A DNA stretch of 64,000 nucleotides from Actinomycetes bacterium (GCA_021809105.1 JAKBAM010000002.1:62001-126000), one strand, 5' to 3'; shown: positions 17,865-27,135, numbered from the stretch's first letter. Notes: generated by a model from the letters alone, not told the origin. Translations and numbers: made by a program.

Positions 17865-18722
17865 ATGGAGACCCCGGAGATCGGCCTCGGCTGCGCCAAC
17901 CTGCTCCAGGCGTCCCTGCCGGAGCTCATCGACGTTGCGACCAAGAGCGGCTTTCGGAGGATCACCGCTCGGCCTTACACGTTTGCCGCGGCGTTGGCGA
18001 ATGGGTGGTCCGAGGATGCACTGCGCCAGCAGCTAGCGCTGGCAGGCATCGAGGTAACCATGATCGACGCCTTGACGCACGTGTTGCCAGGCGTGCAGCC
18101 ACCCGAGTCGCTCGACCCGGAGACGCGTGCCGTCATGCCTCCTGACGTACTTCATCCTCCGACGGAGGAGGCGGTCTTCCGCTCCGCGGAGGTTCTGGGC
18201 GCGTCGATCGTCAACGTCACCCACTACCTCGGGGTTCCGGTCCCGATCGAGCAGCTGGCGGAGGCGGTAGCCGGCGTCTGTCGCCGGGCGCGAGAGCGCG
18301 GGCTGACAATCGCGCTGGAGTTCATCCCCGACACCGGCCTGCCGACCCTTCCCGTGACTCAGGCGGTCATCGAGGCCTGCGGCGAGCCGAACTGCGGGCT
18401 GACGCTCGACGTATTCCACCTTGATCGGTCCGACGGCACGGTCGAAGACGTACGCCGCCTTCCGCCCGACGCCATAGCCGGGGTCCAGATCAGCGACCGG
18501 ATCCGGCCCCCGGCCGGGTCAGCGCACGTGCCCTTCCAGGGCCGATGCCTGCCCGGCGAGGGTCGCCTGCCATTACGCGACCTCATGTGCGCCGCGTTCG
18601 AAAACAGCCCGGGGGCGACCCTGGACATCGAGGTCCTCAACGCCGACCTCAGCAGCCTCCCGATCGACGATGCGGCGGCGCGGTTGGCCGCCGCGGCGCG
18701 GTCGTGGCTGGCGACGTGGTGA
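17865..18722 (+). CDS. Sugar phosphate isomerase/epimerase-like TIM-barrel protein
   Basis: A 285-residue xylose-isomerase-like barrel. It begins IGLGCANLLQASLPELIDVATKSGF, like the protein truncated at the start of the window. Metal or substrate ligands are likely in the ALEFIPDTG (Glu), LTLDVFHLDRS (Asp, His) and LDIEVLN (Glu) strands, the usual positions in the family. ATG at 17865 is the first start after the broken SDR. It is followed closely by a Gfo/Idh/MocA oxidoreductase, a common pair in pathways that oxidise then isomerise or eliminate from sugars or glycosides. The exact substrate is unknown. Confidence 0.84.
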   Translation: METPEIGLGCANLLQASLPELIDVATKSGFRRITARPYTFAAALANGWSEDALRQQLALAGIEVTMIDALTHVLPGVQPPESLDPETRAVMPPDVLHPPTEEAVFRSAEVLGASIVNVTHYLGVPVPIEQLAEAVAGVCRRARERGLTIALEFIPDTGLPTLPVTQAVIEACGEPNCGLTLDVFHLDRSDGTVEDVRRLPPDAIAGVQISDRIRPPAGSAHVPFQGRCLPGEGRLPLRDLMCAAFENSPGATLDIEVLNADLSSLPIDDAAARLAAAARSWLATW

Positions 18723-18747
18723 CGCAGCGGATGACCAGGGAGGTGCC

Positions 18748-19707
18748 ATGCGAGTAGGGATCGTCGGGCGAGGCTGGGGCGAGCGGGTCATCGCGCCGGC
18801 CTTCGAGCGAACCGAGGGCTGCGAGGTGGTCGAGGTCGTGACGCCCCGGGATGAGGCCGGCGTCGCAGCCCTGTGCGCGCGGAACGACGTCGACCTCATC
18901 TCGGTGCACTCGCCGCCGTTCCTGCACCTCGAACACGTCCGGATGGCGATGGAGGCGGGTCATGCGGTGTTGTGTGACAAGCCCTTCGGCCGGAACGCCG
19001 AGGAAGCCAGATCCATGTGTGCGATGGCCGAGGAGACCGGGCTGCTGGCGTTGCTCAACTTCGAGCATCGCTACGACGACAGCCGTCGGCGACTCCACCA
19101 ACTGGTGAGCGACGGTGTCATCGGTGAACCCGAGCACGTCAACTGGATCATGCTGCTCGCGTGGACACGAGTGCCGCTAAGGCCCTCCGGCTGGATCTTC
19201 GATGAGGAACGGGCCGGGGGGTGGTTGCGGGCTGCTGGATCGCACCTCATCGACTTCGCGCGGTGGACCTTCGGTGAGATCATCGAGGTGTCGGGCCAGT
19301 TGCGAACAGCCGTCACCGAACGTCCGGGCATGGGCGGGATCACCGAGATCTGCTCGGCAGACGATGGCTTCGTCGCTAACCTGCGCACAGAGCGCGCCGT
19401 GACGTTGGTGATCGACAGCAGCTCGGCCGCGTCGGCGACCCTGCCGCCCAGGATCGTCGTGACCGGTTCGACCGGCGTCCTCGAAGTGGTCGGCGAGCGC
19501 GTCGTGCTGCACGACCGTGGACGCGCGATCGACATGTTCGTCCCCGAGAGTGATGTCTACGACGCTTTCGCACCGCAGCATGCGTTCGCGGCCGTCGTCC
19601 GCGACGCCGTGCGTGACGGCTCCCTCGACGGCATACCGACGTTCGCCGACGGACTGGCTTGCGTCGAGGTGATGGACCAGTTGCTTCCCGGCAAGCAGCG
19701 ACCGTAG
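18748..19707 (+). CDS. Gfo/Idh/MocA-family oxidoreductase
   Basis: A 319-residue NAD(P)-dependent sugar or polyol dehydrogenase. The N-terminal Rossmann motif is GIVGRGWGERVIAP, VHSPPFLHLEHV and the family's VLCDKPFGRN (Lys near residue 80) follow, and GGWLRAAGSHLIDFARW near 160 carries the catalytic His region. ATG at 18748 is preceded by GGGAGGTGCC. It lies 25 bases after the TIM-barrel gene. Family members oxidise a ring hydroxyl of inositol, glucose or glycosides; the pairing suggests a 3-keto-sugar type route (inference). Confidence 0.88.
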   Translation: MRVGIVGRGWGERVIAPAFERTEGCEVVEVVTPRDEAGVAALCARNDVDLISVHSPPFLHLEHVRMAMEAGHAVLCDKPFGRNAEEARSMCAMAEETGLLALLNFEHRYDDSRRRLHQLVSDGVIGEPEHVNWIMLLAWTRVPLRPSGWIFDEERAGGWLRAAGSHLIDFARWTFGEIIEVSGQLRTAVTERPGMGGITEICSADDGFVANLRTERAVTLVIDSSSAASATLPPRIVVTGSTGVLEVVGERVVLHDRGRAIDMFVPESDVYDAFAPQHAFAAVVRDAVRDGSLDGIPTFADGLACVEVMDQLLPGKQRP

Positions 19708-19764
19708 GGAGCCACAGACACCGTGAGAACCACATTGACTGTAGAAACCATATAAAAGGAGCCC

Positions 19765-20169
19765 ATGATGGAATCCACCGTCGCCACCGGGGAACGCCTT
19801 GCCGTAACCGGCGTCTCCCACCTCGAGTTCCACGTCACCGACCTTGATGCCAGCATCGCCTGGTACGGCAGGGTTGTCAGTTTCACGCCAGTCAAGGAGG
19901 GGCCAGGCAGGCGAGCGCAGCTTGCTCCCGAAAGCGACGCGTTCAAGCTCGGCCTGAGCGAGACTGACCCGGCCGACCTACACAGCCAGTACGGCCACCT
20001 GGCCATCGCGTTGCAGAGCATGGACGTGCTGAGAGCATGGGTCGGGCATCTCGATGCAATAGGCGTCTCCCACACACCGATCAAGGAGAACCCTTACCGG
20101 CCCGGTGTCTTCTCCATCGACGTGTTCGACCCCGATGGGCACGAGATCGAACTCATCTTCGAGCCGTGA
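19765..20169 (+). CDS. VOC-family (glyoxalase/bleomycin resistance/dioxygenase) protein
   Basis: A 134-residue protein with two beta-alpha-beta-beta-beta repeats. Candidate metal ligands are the His in VSHLEFHV near residue 19, the His in QYGHLAIAL near 73 and the Glu in HEIELIFEP near 131, the last arranged as in extradiol-dioxygenase-like and glyoxalase-like members. ATAAAAGGAG precedes the double ATG. The family includes dioxygenases, isomerases and epimerases, so no reaction can be assigned. It stops one base before the convergent epimerase stop. Confidence 0.82.
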   Translation: MMESTVATGERLAVTGVSHLEFHVTDLDASIAWYGRVVSFTPVKEGPGRRAQLAPESDAFKLGLSETDPADLHSQYGHLAIALQSMDVLRAWVGHLDAIGVSHTPIKENPYRPGVFSIDVFDPDGHEIELIFEP

Positions 20170-21093
20170 TTACCTGGCGGGCCGCAGGGCGCCGGGATAG
20201 CAGGTCTCCACCAGTGCTCGCATACCATCGCGCCAGGAGATGCCGGAGGGCCCAGTGATGGACAGCCGCTTGGTCGTGTCGCAGATGGCGCCAGGGTAGC
20301 CACCGCCGCTGGTGGCTGCGGCCAGGTCGACTTCCTTGCCGGTGAGCTCGGCGAAGTACGCGCACCAGTCCTCGGGGCCGACGACGTCGTCGCCCCCCCA
20401 GTTGACGATCGTGGCCGGCACGCTGGCCGCGGCGAGCATCCGTTCGGTCTGGAGGCTGATGTCGTGAGTGTGAATCGGGTTGACCTTGGTGCCCGGCGCG
20501 CCGATCAAAAGCGGCCCGCTGTTCATGATGGCGTCCAGGTGGCGCACGATCAGACCGCCGTGGGGTCCATAGGCGCTATTCATGCGGGTGATGACCACCG
20601 GCAGGTTGAAGAGCCGGGCGCAGGAACGGGCCAGGGCCTCCTGGGCTATCTTGGAAACCGAGTAGGTGGGCAGCGTGGGGACCAGGCCTTCACCGAGCGG
20701 ATCGTCCTCGACATAGACGTGCGAGGGATCCCCGGACCGGCGGTACACGGCAACGGCCGACATCACCAGCGCGGAGCGGGCGTCCCGGCAGTGCTGCAAC
20801 AGCAAAGCGGTGCCTTCTGCGTCGGTGCGCAGCGCGGCGTCGAAGTCGGTGGTGTCGCCCCGGTAGGTGGCAAGGTGGATCACATGGTCGAAGTCGTCCG
20901 GCAGATCCCCGAAGTCGCCACTGGGGATGTCGATGGCACGGGTCGTGGCGCCGGCGGCTTCGACACGATGGCGCGCCGCCGTATCCGTGAACCGGGAAAT
21001 CCCCCATACCTCGTTGTCCGGTGCGAGATGCTCCACCAGCGGCAGACCGATCAGACCCGCCGCTCCGGTGACGAGAACTTTCAAACCCTGCAC
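20170..21093 (-). CDS. NAD-dependent epimerase/dehydratase (extended SDR)
   Basis: A 307-residue extended SDR. LKVLVTGAAGLIGLPL at the N-terminus is the GxxGxxG cofactor loop, VIHLATYRGDT follows the fourth strand, and YSVSK near residue 145 carries the catalytic Tyr and Lys. The C-terminal half is the sugar-nucleotide or substrate domain. GTG at 21093 has GGGAGGT eight bases upstream, which is better than the ATG at 21195. It lies alone on the minus strand between two plus-strand genes. The likely substrate is a sugar or hydroxyacid. Confidence 0.85.
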   Translation of the reverse strand: MQGLKVLVTGAAGLIGLPLVEHLAPDNEVWGISRFTDTAARHRVEAAGATTRAIDIPSGDFGDLPDDFDHVIHLATYRGDTTDFDAALRTDAEGTALLLQHCRDARSALVMSAVAVYRRSGDPSHVYVEDDPLGEGLVPTLPTYSVSKIAQEALARSCARLFNLPVVITRMNSAYGPHGGLIVRHLDAIMNSGPLLIGAPGTKVNPIHTHDISLQTERMLAAASVPATIVNWGGDDVVGPEDWCAYFAELTGKEVDLAAATSGGGYPGAICDTTKRLSITGPSGISWRDGMRALVETCYPGALRPAR

Positions 21094-21197
21094 GCGTACC
21101 TCCCATCGACGGCCGGGGCTGACTATGGCACAACGCCCGCGGTGCGCTGGGCCGCGGGCGGCTGAACCCAACGAAGCAACAAACGAATGGAGCAATC

Positions 21198-21626
21198 ATG
21201 TTCAAAGACCCAGGCCGTCTGCCCGAGGTAGCCGAGCTAGCCCTCAGCTCGGCCGCGCAGCTGGTGATCACCGAGCTCAACGCCCGGCTCGACCGATGCG
21301 ACATCGAGGGCGCCGTCGACCTCTACGCCGACGACGCCGTGCTAGTGGCCGTACGAGGAAGGGACGCGATCCGCAAGACGATCATGCATTCGGCGGCGGC
21401 GGGCGCCAAGCAGCGGGCTTGCCACGTGGTGAGCAACGTGCGGGCGGTCGTCGAGGAGGACACCGTGACCATCGACTGCACACAAGTCGCTTACCTGCTC
21501 GAAGGTCCTCCCCCCTACCCCGCTTCGATCATCCTCGAGGTGCACTACCTCCTGAAACCATCGGCCGACGGCAACCTACGGATCGTCGAACAGCAAGTCC
21601 CCGGCTACCAGCTGAACTACGGCTGA
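21198..21626 (+). CDS. SnoaL/DUF4440-like NTF2-fold protein
   Basis: A 142-residue NTF2-like protein. LVITELNARLDRCDIEGAVDLYADDAVL is the first-helix signature, GRDAIRKTI the following loop, and SIILEVHYLLK and RIVEQQV the beta-sheet. GGAG lies before the ATG. Such proteins are isomerases, dehydratases or ligand binders; nothing seen here decides between them. It is only weakly similar to the other NTF2-like genes at 2974 and 55717. Confidence 0.75.
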   Translation: MFKDPGRLPEVAELALSSAAQLVITELNARLDRCDIEGAVDLYADDAVLVAVRGRDAIRKTIMHSAAAGAKQRACHVVSNVRAVVEEDTVTIDCTQVAYLLEGPPPYPASIILEVHYLLKPSADGNLRIVEQQVPGYQLNYG

Positions 21627-21772
21627 GATCCCACCCAGGCTTCAGCGAGGTGGCGGTAGGTCCATTCCTCGGCCAGTGGGCGCCTTTTGCGGTACACGAT
21701 GGCGGCCTCGGCCAGCGAAATCTAGCCATCGGTTTGCGTTCGACGACGTGCCGGGATGCTGTACGTATGTAT

Positions 21773-21780
21773 GGTATGCT
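21773..21780 (+). promoter_or_regulatory. Extended -10-like element immediately upstream of the acyl-CoA dehydrogenase
   Basis: The sequence TGG-TATGCT (TATGCT at 21775-21780) sits 12 bases before the ATG at 21793, and no ribosome-binding site lies between. A transcript starting six or seven bases after the hexamer would be almost leaderless, as is common in actinobacteria. The same GTATGCT string occurs at 10461-10467. Confidence 0.45.
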
Positions 21781-21792
21781 GGCCCTTCGACT

Positions 21793-23916
21793 ATGACCAC
21801 GGCCGACTCCCCTGAAGCAGCCCTCTACCTCGATCCCGAACACGCCACCGCGCTGCGGCAGCGGCTGAGGGCGCTGATCTCCGCTCATCTTCCGGCTGGC
21901 TGGCTCGGACCCTTCACTAACGACCGTTCGGACCTCGAGTTGAGCAACCGGTTCTGCGAAATCCTGGCTGCCCAAGGTCTTCTGGTCCCCAACTGGCCGT
22001 CCGAATACGGCGGTCGAGACGCCGACCTCATCTCGTCGATCGTCATGCGGGAGGAGATGTGGGCCCACTTCGAGCCCCGAGGTCCGCAGTACTACGGACC
22101 GAACTGGGTCGGACCGTCGATCGCCGACTACGGAACACCCGAGCAGAAGCAACTGCACCTGCCACGTATCGCCGCTGGGCAGGCGATTTGGTGCCAAGGC
22201 TTCAGCGAGCCCGACGCCGGGTCGGACCTGGCCAACATGAAGACGCGCGCCGTGCTCGACGGGGACGGCTACCGCATCAGCGGACAGAAGATATGGACCT
22301 CTTGGGCACTGTGGGCGGAGTGGTGTTACCTGTTGGCCCGGGTCGAGGGTGCGGGTCCGGGCAAGCATGCTGGCATCACAGTGTTTCTCATCCCGATGGA
22401 CCGTACCGGCATAACCGTTCGGGGACTGGACGGGATGCCTGGCCCTCATCATCTCACGGAGGTCTTCTTCGATGACGTATGGGCTTCCTCTGGCGAGGTC
22501 CTTGGTCCGGTGGGAGACGGTTGGCAGGTGATACGCGACGCCCTGTCCAACGAACGAGTTGGAGTGGCGCGCTACGCTCGCGACGACCGCCTGATTGCCG
22601 AGGTCTCGGCCGACAGGACCTACCGGGACGCCTTACCCCCGGAGCGATGGCTGCAGGCAAGAGTCCGAAACCGGATGTCCCGGCTCATGTGCCGGCGGGC
22701 GCTGTGGTTCCAGGACGACGGTGGGTCACACGACTTCATCGTCTGCGCGGCCAGGCTGATCACTACTCGCAGCAACCTGCTGGTCGCAGACACGCTGAGC
22801 GAAGCAGTCGCGGACCGGTTCTTCGAGAATCGCTATACCCCCGGCGCGGCCGCCGGCGGGGCGATCGAGTGGTTCTGGCGCTACATGCAGTGCGGAACCA
22901 TCGCGACTGGGACCACCGAGATGCTGCAGCGCCAGCTGTCGAGAGCGATGTTCCGTGGAGAGCGGATCCGGGTCACACCGCAGGCCGAGGAACTCCGGAG
23001 AAGCATTGACAAAATGCTCACGGCGCGTGGCGGCATTGGGCTGGCCCGCAATGCCATGCTCGAGCCCCTCGTCCGCCAAGAGCTGGTGGCGGACGTGGAA
23101 ACCATGATCGAATCGATGGACCCGCGCCAGGGCCACCTCGAGGGCGTCGCCGCTGCTGAGGTCTGCCGGGGCGCCGGGCACGTCGTCCTTCCCCTACCGG
23201 TCGAAGCGCTGATCCTTCGCCGTCCTTCGGGGCGGCCCCTGGGAATGCTCTCGCCGCACGGTCGCCTGGAGCACGGAGACCTTTTCCCGGAGTGGGAGGT
23301 CCTCGGCAGCGACGGAAGCCTGCTCCGTGTCCCGGCTGCCACAGACCTGCTCGGATCGAAGATCGGCCCCTTCGTCAACCGCACCCCGCTCACCGTCCTC
23401 GGCCCGGGAGAAGCGCTATCGCCGACCGAGGAGGCGCTTCTGTCCGTGCTCGGCTCGTGGTACGTGCTCGGCGCGCTGGAGGGAGCCCTCGACCTCGCTA
23501 CCGTGTATGCGACCGAGCGGGTTGCCTTCGGCGCACCCATCGCCTCCTACCAGGGCGTCGCGTTCCCCCTCGCCGATGCCTGCTCCGAGCTGCAGGCGGT
23601 GTATGAGCTGGCACTGCATGCGTTGTGGAGCATCTACGAGTCGCCAGCGACGGCGCGCGTCGATGCGCTGGCGCTGCGTTGGGCCACGCTCGACACGGCC
23701 CGGCAGGTGATGCGTATTGCGCACCAGGTGCTCGGAGCCGTCGGACTATGCGACGAGCACGACTTGACCATTATAAGTTTCGCCCTTCAAGCCCGACTTC
23801 GGCTGCCGCGTGACCTCAGTGCATCGATGACCGCTCTCGAGCAAGCCGCGGAACGCGATGGATTCGACAGCATCTACCTTCCGGTGGGTCTGAGCAGCTC
23901 CCCGGGGTTCGGGTGA
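21793..23916 (+). CDS. Two-lobed fused acyl-CoA dehydrogenase
   Basis: A 707-residue protein, about twice the usual size. Residues 1 to about 400 form a full acyl-CoA dehydrogenase lobe with GFSEPDAGSDLANMKTRAV near 137, KIWTSWALWAEW and a C-terminal TTEMLQRQLSRAMF. Residues from about 430 to 707 form a second, shorter lobe with AERV-type YATERVAFGAPIASYQGVAF and an IAHQVLGAVGLCDEHDL helix, but without the SEPDAGSD FAD segment. Fused dehydrogenases of this shape occur in actinobacterial steroid and branched-chain catabolism, where one lobe is catalytic and the other structural. It should introduce a double bond into an acyl-CoA. No ribosome site precedes the start. Confidence 0.86.
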   Translation: MTTADSPEAALYLDPEHATALRQRLRALISAHLPAGWLGPFTNDRSDLELSNRFCEILAAQGLLVPNWPSEYGGRDADLISSIVMREEMWAHFEPRGPQYYGPNWVGPSIADYGTPEQKQLHLPRIAAGQAIWCQGFSEPDAGSDLANMKTRAVLDGDGYRISGQKIWTSWALWAEWCYLLARVEGAGPGKHAGITVFLIPMDRTGITVRGLDGMPGPHHLTEVFFDDVWASSGEVLGPVGDGWQVIRDALSNERVGVARYARDDRLIAEVSADRTYRDALPPERWLQARVRNRMSRLMCRRALWFQDDGGSHDFIVCAARLITTRSNLLVADTLSEAVADRFFENRYTPGAAAGGAIEWFWRYMQCGTIATGTTEMLQRQLSRAMFRGERIRVTPQAEELRRSIDKMLTARGGIGLARNAMLEPLVRQELVADVETMIESMDPRQGHLEGVAAAEVCRGAGHVVLPLPVEALILRRPSGRPLGMLSPHGRLEHGDLFPEWEVLGSDGSLLRVPAATDLLGSKIGPFVNRTPLTVLGPGEALSPTEEALLSVLGSWYVLGALEGALDLATVYATERVAFGAPIASYQGVAFPLADACSELQAVYELALHALWSIYESPATARVDALALRWATLDTARQVMRIAHQVLGAVGLCDEHDLTIISFALQARLRLPRDLSASMTALEQAAERDGFDSIYLPVGLSSSPGFG

Positions 23917-24084
23917 AGCCGATCTCAGGCCTCGGTCTCCGCGCTTAACGAAATAGCGGCCCTTGCACACCCGGCGCAGCACAAATACCTTCGGAGCCAG
24001 CGTCCATTGACCGTACGTCGGATAGGAGGGACGTGCGATCCGTAAATCCCAGCCGAGGAGAGCGCGTGGCTCTCGCGGGTCGGG

Positions 24085-24440
24085 TTGCCGTCTTCGCGGA
24101 TTGCTACATTCAACTATGGCTGCCCGGCAGCGGGTGTCTACGCCGCCAGCACGTACCAAGCGGCGGTGCTGAAGTTCCAGCAGGCCGGTGTCACCGACGT
24201 GACCGCCGCCGGTCTAGCTGGCTGGCCATTTGTGTTCACCCGGTATGCCGCCCAGCAGGGATTCAAACCGAAATACGGCCTTCCTGACCAGGACGTGGAC
24301 TCGATCCTGACCGTCGGCACGAACACCGCTGACAGCCCAAATGATGCGAACCTGGCGGGCGCCCTGCTCATCGCGACGGGTCAGTACGGGGCGGAGCACA
24401 CGCCTGGAATGACTCTCGACAGGGCCGACCGCCAAATGCA
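24085..24440 (+). pseudogene. Internal fragment of a LIV-type periplasmic solute-binding protein
   Basis: The frame encodes YAASTYQAAVLKFQQAGVTDV, WPFVFTRYAAQQGFKPKYG, then DSILTVGTNTADSPNDANLAGALL. This is the middle of a type-1 periplasmic binding protein like those at 39378 and 54453. The N-terminal lipobox part and the C-terminal third are missing. The frame then runs without family likeness into the LivF remnant below. The piece is therefore a decayed gene. Confidence 0.65.
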
Positions 24441-25148
24441 ACGGGATACTTCAAACGAGCGGCCAGCTGCCGGTAGTCCAGGCTCCATACGGCGGCCAGG
24501 CGTGGGTCGAGCAGCTCGACTTCTCGTATGGCCAACTGCAGTGCTGTTCGAAGTTACGATGGAGGTACGCCGAGGGGAGGCATTAGCTTCTGGGAACGAA
24601 TGGAGCGGGCAAATCGACGCTCCTGCGGGTCATCGCAGGCTTGGAGAGACCCCAAAAAGGATCGATCACCTGCGACGGTCGCGACATCACCGGGCTGCCG
24701 GCAGAGTCCCTCGCCGGCCCGGGCCTGGTCCTCATCCCAAGTGGCCGGGCGGTATTCACCGACATGACCGTCGACGAGAACCTGCAGATTCAGGGACTCT
24801 GGCTCAGGACGCAACGAGAGGTGCTCAAAGGGCGCAGAGAGCGAGCCCTGGACACCTTCCCGCGCCTCGCCGAGCGTCTGCGCCAGCAAGCAGGACGCCT
24901 GTCCGGCGGCGAACAGCAACAGCTGGCTCTCGCCAGGGCGTTGATACTCGACCCTAAGGCGCTCTGTATCGACGAGCTGTCGCCGGGGCTGCCCCTGTAA
25001 TCGTCGGCGAGTTGATGGAGATTGTGCAAAACCTGAACAGAAATGGGATCACGACAATCGTCGTCGAGCAGAGCCTGAACATCGCCTCGAAGCTCTGCGA
25101 GAGAGCAGTCTCTCTCGAAAAGGGCCACGTCCGCTTCGAGGGCGCTAT
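24441..25148 (+). pseudogene. Frameshifted LivF-type ABC ATPase
   Basis: Read across three frames, a LivF ATPase can be reconstructed: LDFSYGQLQ, VLFEVTMEVRRGE, LLGTNGAGKSTLLRV (Walker A), LSGGEQQQLALARALILDP, CIDELS (Walker B) and ITTIVVEQSLNIASKLCERAVSLEKGHVRFEG. Small losses at about 24540 (one base), 24586 (two bases) and 24990 (one base) break it. The C-terminus is cut off where the convergent CocE gene ends. It matches the ATPase half of the MFS-LivF fusion at 40695-42941 closely in plan. LivH, LivM and LivG genes are absent here. Confidence 0.75.
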
Positions 25149-26977
25149 GCGCGGGGGATTACGGGCAGGATCAGACGTGACGGGTGAGTGGCGTCGTGGA
25201 AGACCTGCTGGGTCGCGGACACCACCTGGCCGGTGTCGTGGGTTATGCGCCCTCCTGTGTTTGGGTTCAGCTCATAGGTCGGAAACTCGCTCGATGAGAC
25301 GTACAAGCGGATCTGGTGGCCGGCTTTGAACACGTTGCTCGTGGCCCACATGTCAATATCGAAGCGATAGATCGCCCCGGGCCGCATCGGATGCGCGGCG
25401 ACAAAGCGGCTTCGGACTATCCCCTGGCAGATGGTGACGACTTGACCATCGGGGAACGCGTCGAGGAGTTTGGCGGTGAAATCGGTATCAGCCACCGATG
25501 AGGCGGCCCAGAGCTCGAGGGTCACCGGGCCGGTGACCTCGATGTCGTCCACGAGAGGTCGCGTGGTATAGACGAGTACGTCACGGCGGCGACCAGTGTT
25601 TCGAGGGTCGATGTCGTCGCCAGCGGTCAGCCCGATGCCTATGGGACCTGGAACCGGATGGTGGGGGTCGTAGACGTATTCATCGGCCGGTTCAGTTGCG
25701 GGTGGACGCCGCGAGACGGTGCCGTCGCCGTCGATCGTGTTGGCACGGCCATCGCTGTGAAGGTAGTAGCTCGTCCATTGCGTGCGCGCGAGGGGCCACT
25801 CCCACTCCTCACGCCAATAGTTGTCGCCCATGACGAAGATCCGTACTGGGGGCTGCTCGTCGAATTCTGGGTTCTCGCCCCTGAGGTGGTGGCGGAAGAA
25901 CTCCATGACGGGGGAGTCGGAGTGGAGGGCGTACATGTCAGGATGCCCTGGGCCAGATGGGACGTCGGCTCGAGGGACGACTCCTGGTACGTGAGACCAG
26001 GGTCCGACCACGAGGCGTTGGGTCTTTCGAATTGCCTCGCTGGTGCCGTACTGCTTCATTGTCTCGTAACCATCGAGCACGCCGTTGGTGAAGAAGTCGT
26101 ACCAGCCGGTCATGTGTTGAATGGGTAGCGTCAGGGATTCGATGTGCGCGTCGGCGTCCACTTGGCGCCAGTACGGGTCGTTGGGGTCGTAGTGGTCGCA
26201 CCAGTCTTGCCACCAGGGCGCCAACTCTCGCAGCTCCTCGATGTCGCGGAGCGGTCTTCTGGCGAGCAGTTGCTCGAGCAGCGCCCCTTGTTCCAGGACG
26301 GCCTTCTCGAACGCGGCCGGGTTAAGGGACATCTCCTGCATGGAGCGTTCGATCTCGGCGAACACCGGCAGCGTCTGAGGGACCCCCCGCCGCTCGGCTT
26401 CCCAGGTGGTCATCTGCCCCGTCCACATGAGCGCGAAGCCGACGCCCAGTACGCCTCGTGTCCAGTACCAGATGTTGCAACCGATGAACGACCACGACGC
26501 CGAGACGGGTGCGATGGCTACGAGGTGCGGCGGTCGGGCGATCGCCGCGAGCCAGGCCGCCAGCCCGCCGTATGATGCACCGAACATCCCGACCTTACCG
26601 TTCGACCACGGCTGCGACGCGGCCCACTCCACCGTGTCGTAGCCATCTTCGACATCGGGGTGGAACGGATAGAACACGCCCTCGGAGCCGTATCGCCCGC
26701 GGCAGTGCTGGAAGACGACGACGTACCCCTGCCCGGCGACCTCCCGGTTCCGCACGTCCATCATCCCGTCAGCCACCGAATACGGGTAACGGCACAACAG
26801 CACCGGGAATGGACCGGGGCCGGAAGGTACGTAGACGTCGCTTCGCAACCGCACCCCGTCCCGCATGGGGATCATGACGTCGTAGTTCACGCGAAGTTCG
26901 TTGTCAGCTTCCACTGATCCGGGCGCTCCTTCCATGCGTTGGCGGGCTCCAGCTGGCCGGCGGCCGCTCTCGGTCAT
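25145..26977 (-). CDS. CocE/NonD family (X-Pro dipeptidyl-peptidase S15-like) hydrolase
   Basis: A 610-residue hydrolase. The N-terminal strand VMIPMRDGVRLRSDVYVP, CRGRYGSEGVFYPFHPDVEDGYDTVEW, the nucleophile elbow MFGASYGGL near residue 135 and the C-terminal jelly-roll (TLELWAASSVADTDFTAKL) are all in place. The family cleaves esters such as cocaine-type benzoyl esters, lactam-acyl bonds or peptides. A GAGGAGGACGAG site precedes ATG 26977. It is a close relative of 47395-49131 and of the stump at 13463. No secretion signal is seen. Its last codons overlap the LivF remnant on the other strand. Confidence 0.88.
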   Translation of the reverse strand: MTESGRRPAGARQRMEGAPGSVEADNELRVNYDVMIPMRDGVRLRSDVYVPSGPGPFPVLLCRYPYSVADGMMDVRNREVAGQGYVVVFQHCRGRYGSEGVFYPFHPDVEDGYDTVEWAASQPWSNGKVGMFGASYGGLAAWLAAIARPPHLVAIAPVSASWSFIGCNIWYWTRGVLGVGFALMWTGQMTTWEAERRGVPQTLPVFAEIERSMQEMSLNPAAFEKAVLEQGALLEQLLARRPLRDIEELRELAPWWQDWCDHYDPNDPYWRQVDADAHIESLTLPIQHMTGWYDFFTNGVLDGYETMKQYGTSEAIRKTQRLVVGPWSHVPGVVPRADVPSGPGHPDMYALHSDSPVMEFFRHHLRGENPEFDEQPPVRIFVMGDNYWREEWEWPLARTQWTSYYLHSDGRANTIDGDGTVSRRPPATEPADEYVYDPHHPVPGPIGIGLTAGDDIDPRNTGRRRDVLVYTTRPLVDDIEVTGPVTLELWAASSVADTDFTAKLLDAFPDGQVVTICQGIVRSRFVAAHPMRPGAIYRFDIDMWATSNVFKAGHQIRLYVSSSEFPTYELNPNTGGRITHDTGQVVSATQQVFHDATHPSRLILPVIPRA

Positions 26978-27135
26978 CTCGTCCTCCTCAGGTGATTAGC
27001 CTGTCGAGACACCCGCCTCGGCCAAACCTGCGCCAGCGGGCTCGGGACGTCCCCGGGAACTCGCCGTAGGTTTCGGGCAAGCAACGTCTGACTCCGGCGG
27101 GAGTCCGCCGGCTGGCTGACCCGCCAAGACGACTC

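Noticed and set aside
20464-21165. Plus-strand 233-codon frame opposite the epimerase
   Set aside because: Antisense shadow of the epimerase gene, with no recognisable domain.
24441-25148. Possibility that the LivF frameshifts are sequencing errors
   Set aside because: Not fully excluded, but the adjoining receptor gene is also truncated at both ends and long genes elsewhere in the window are free of such breaks, so decay is preferred.
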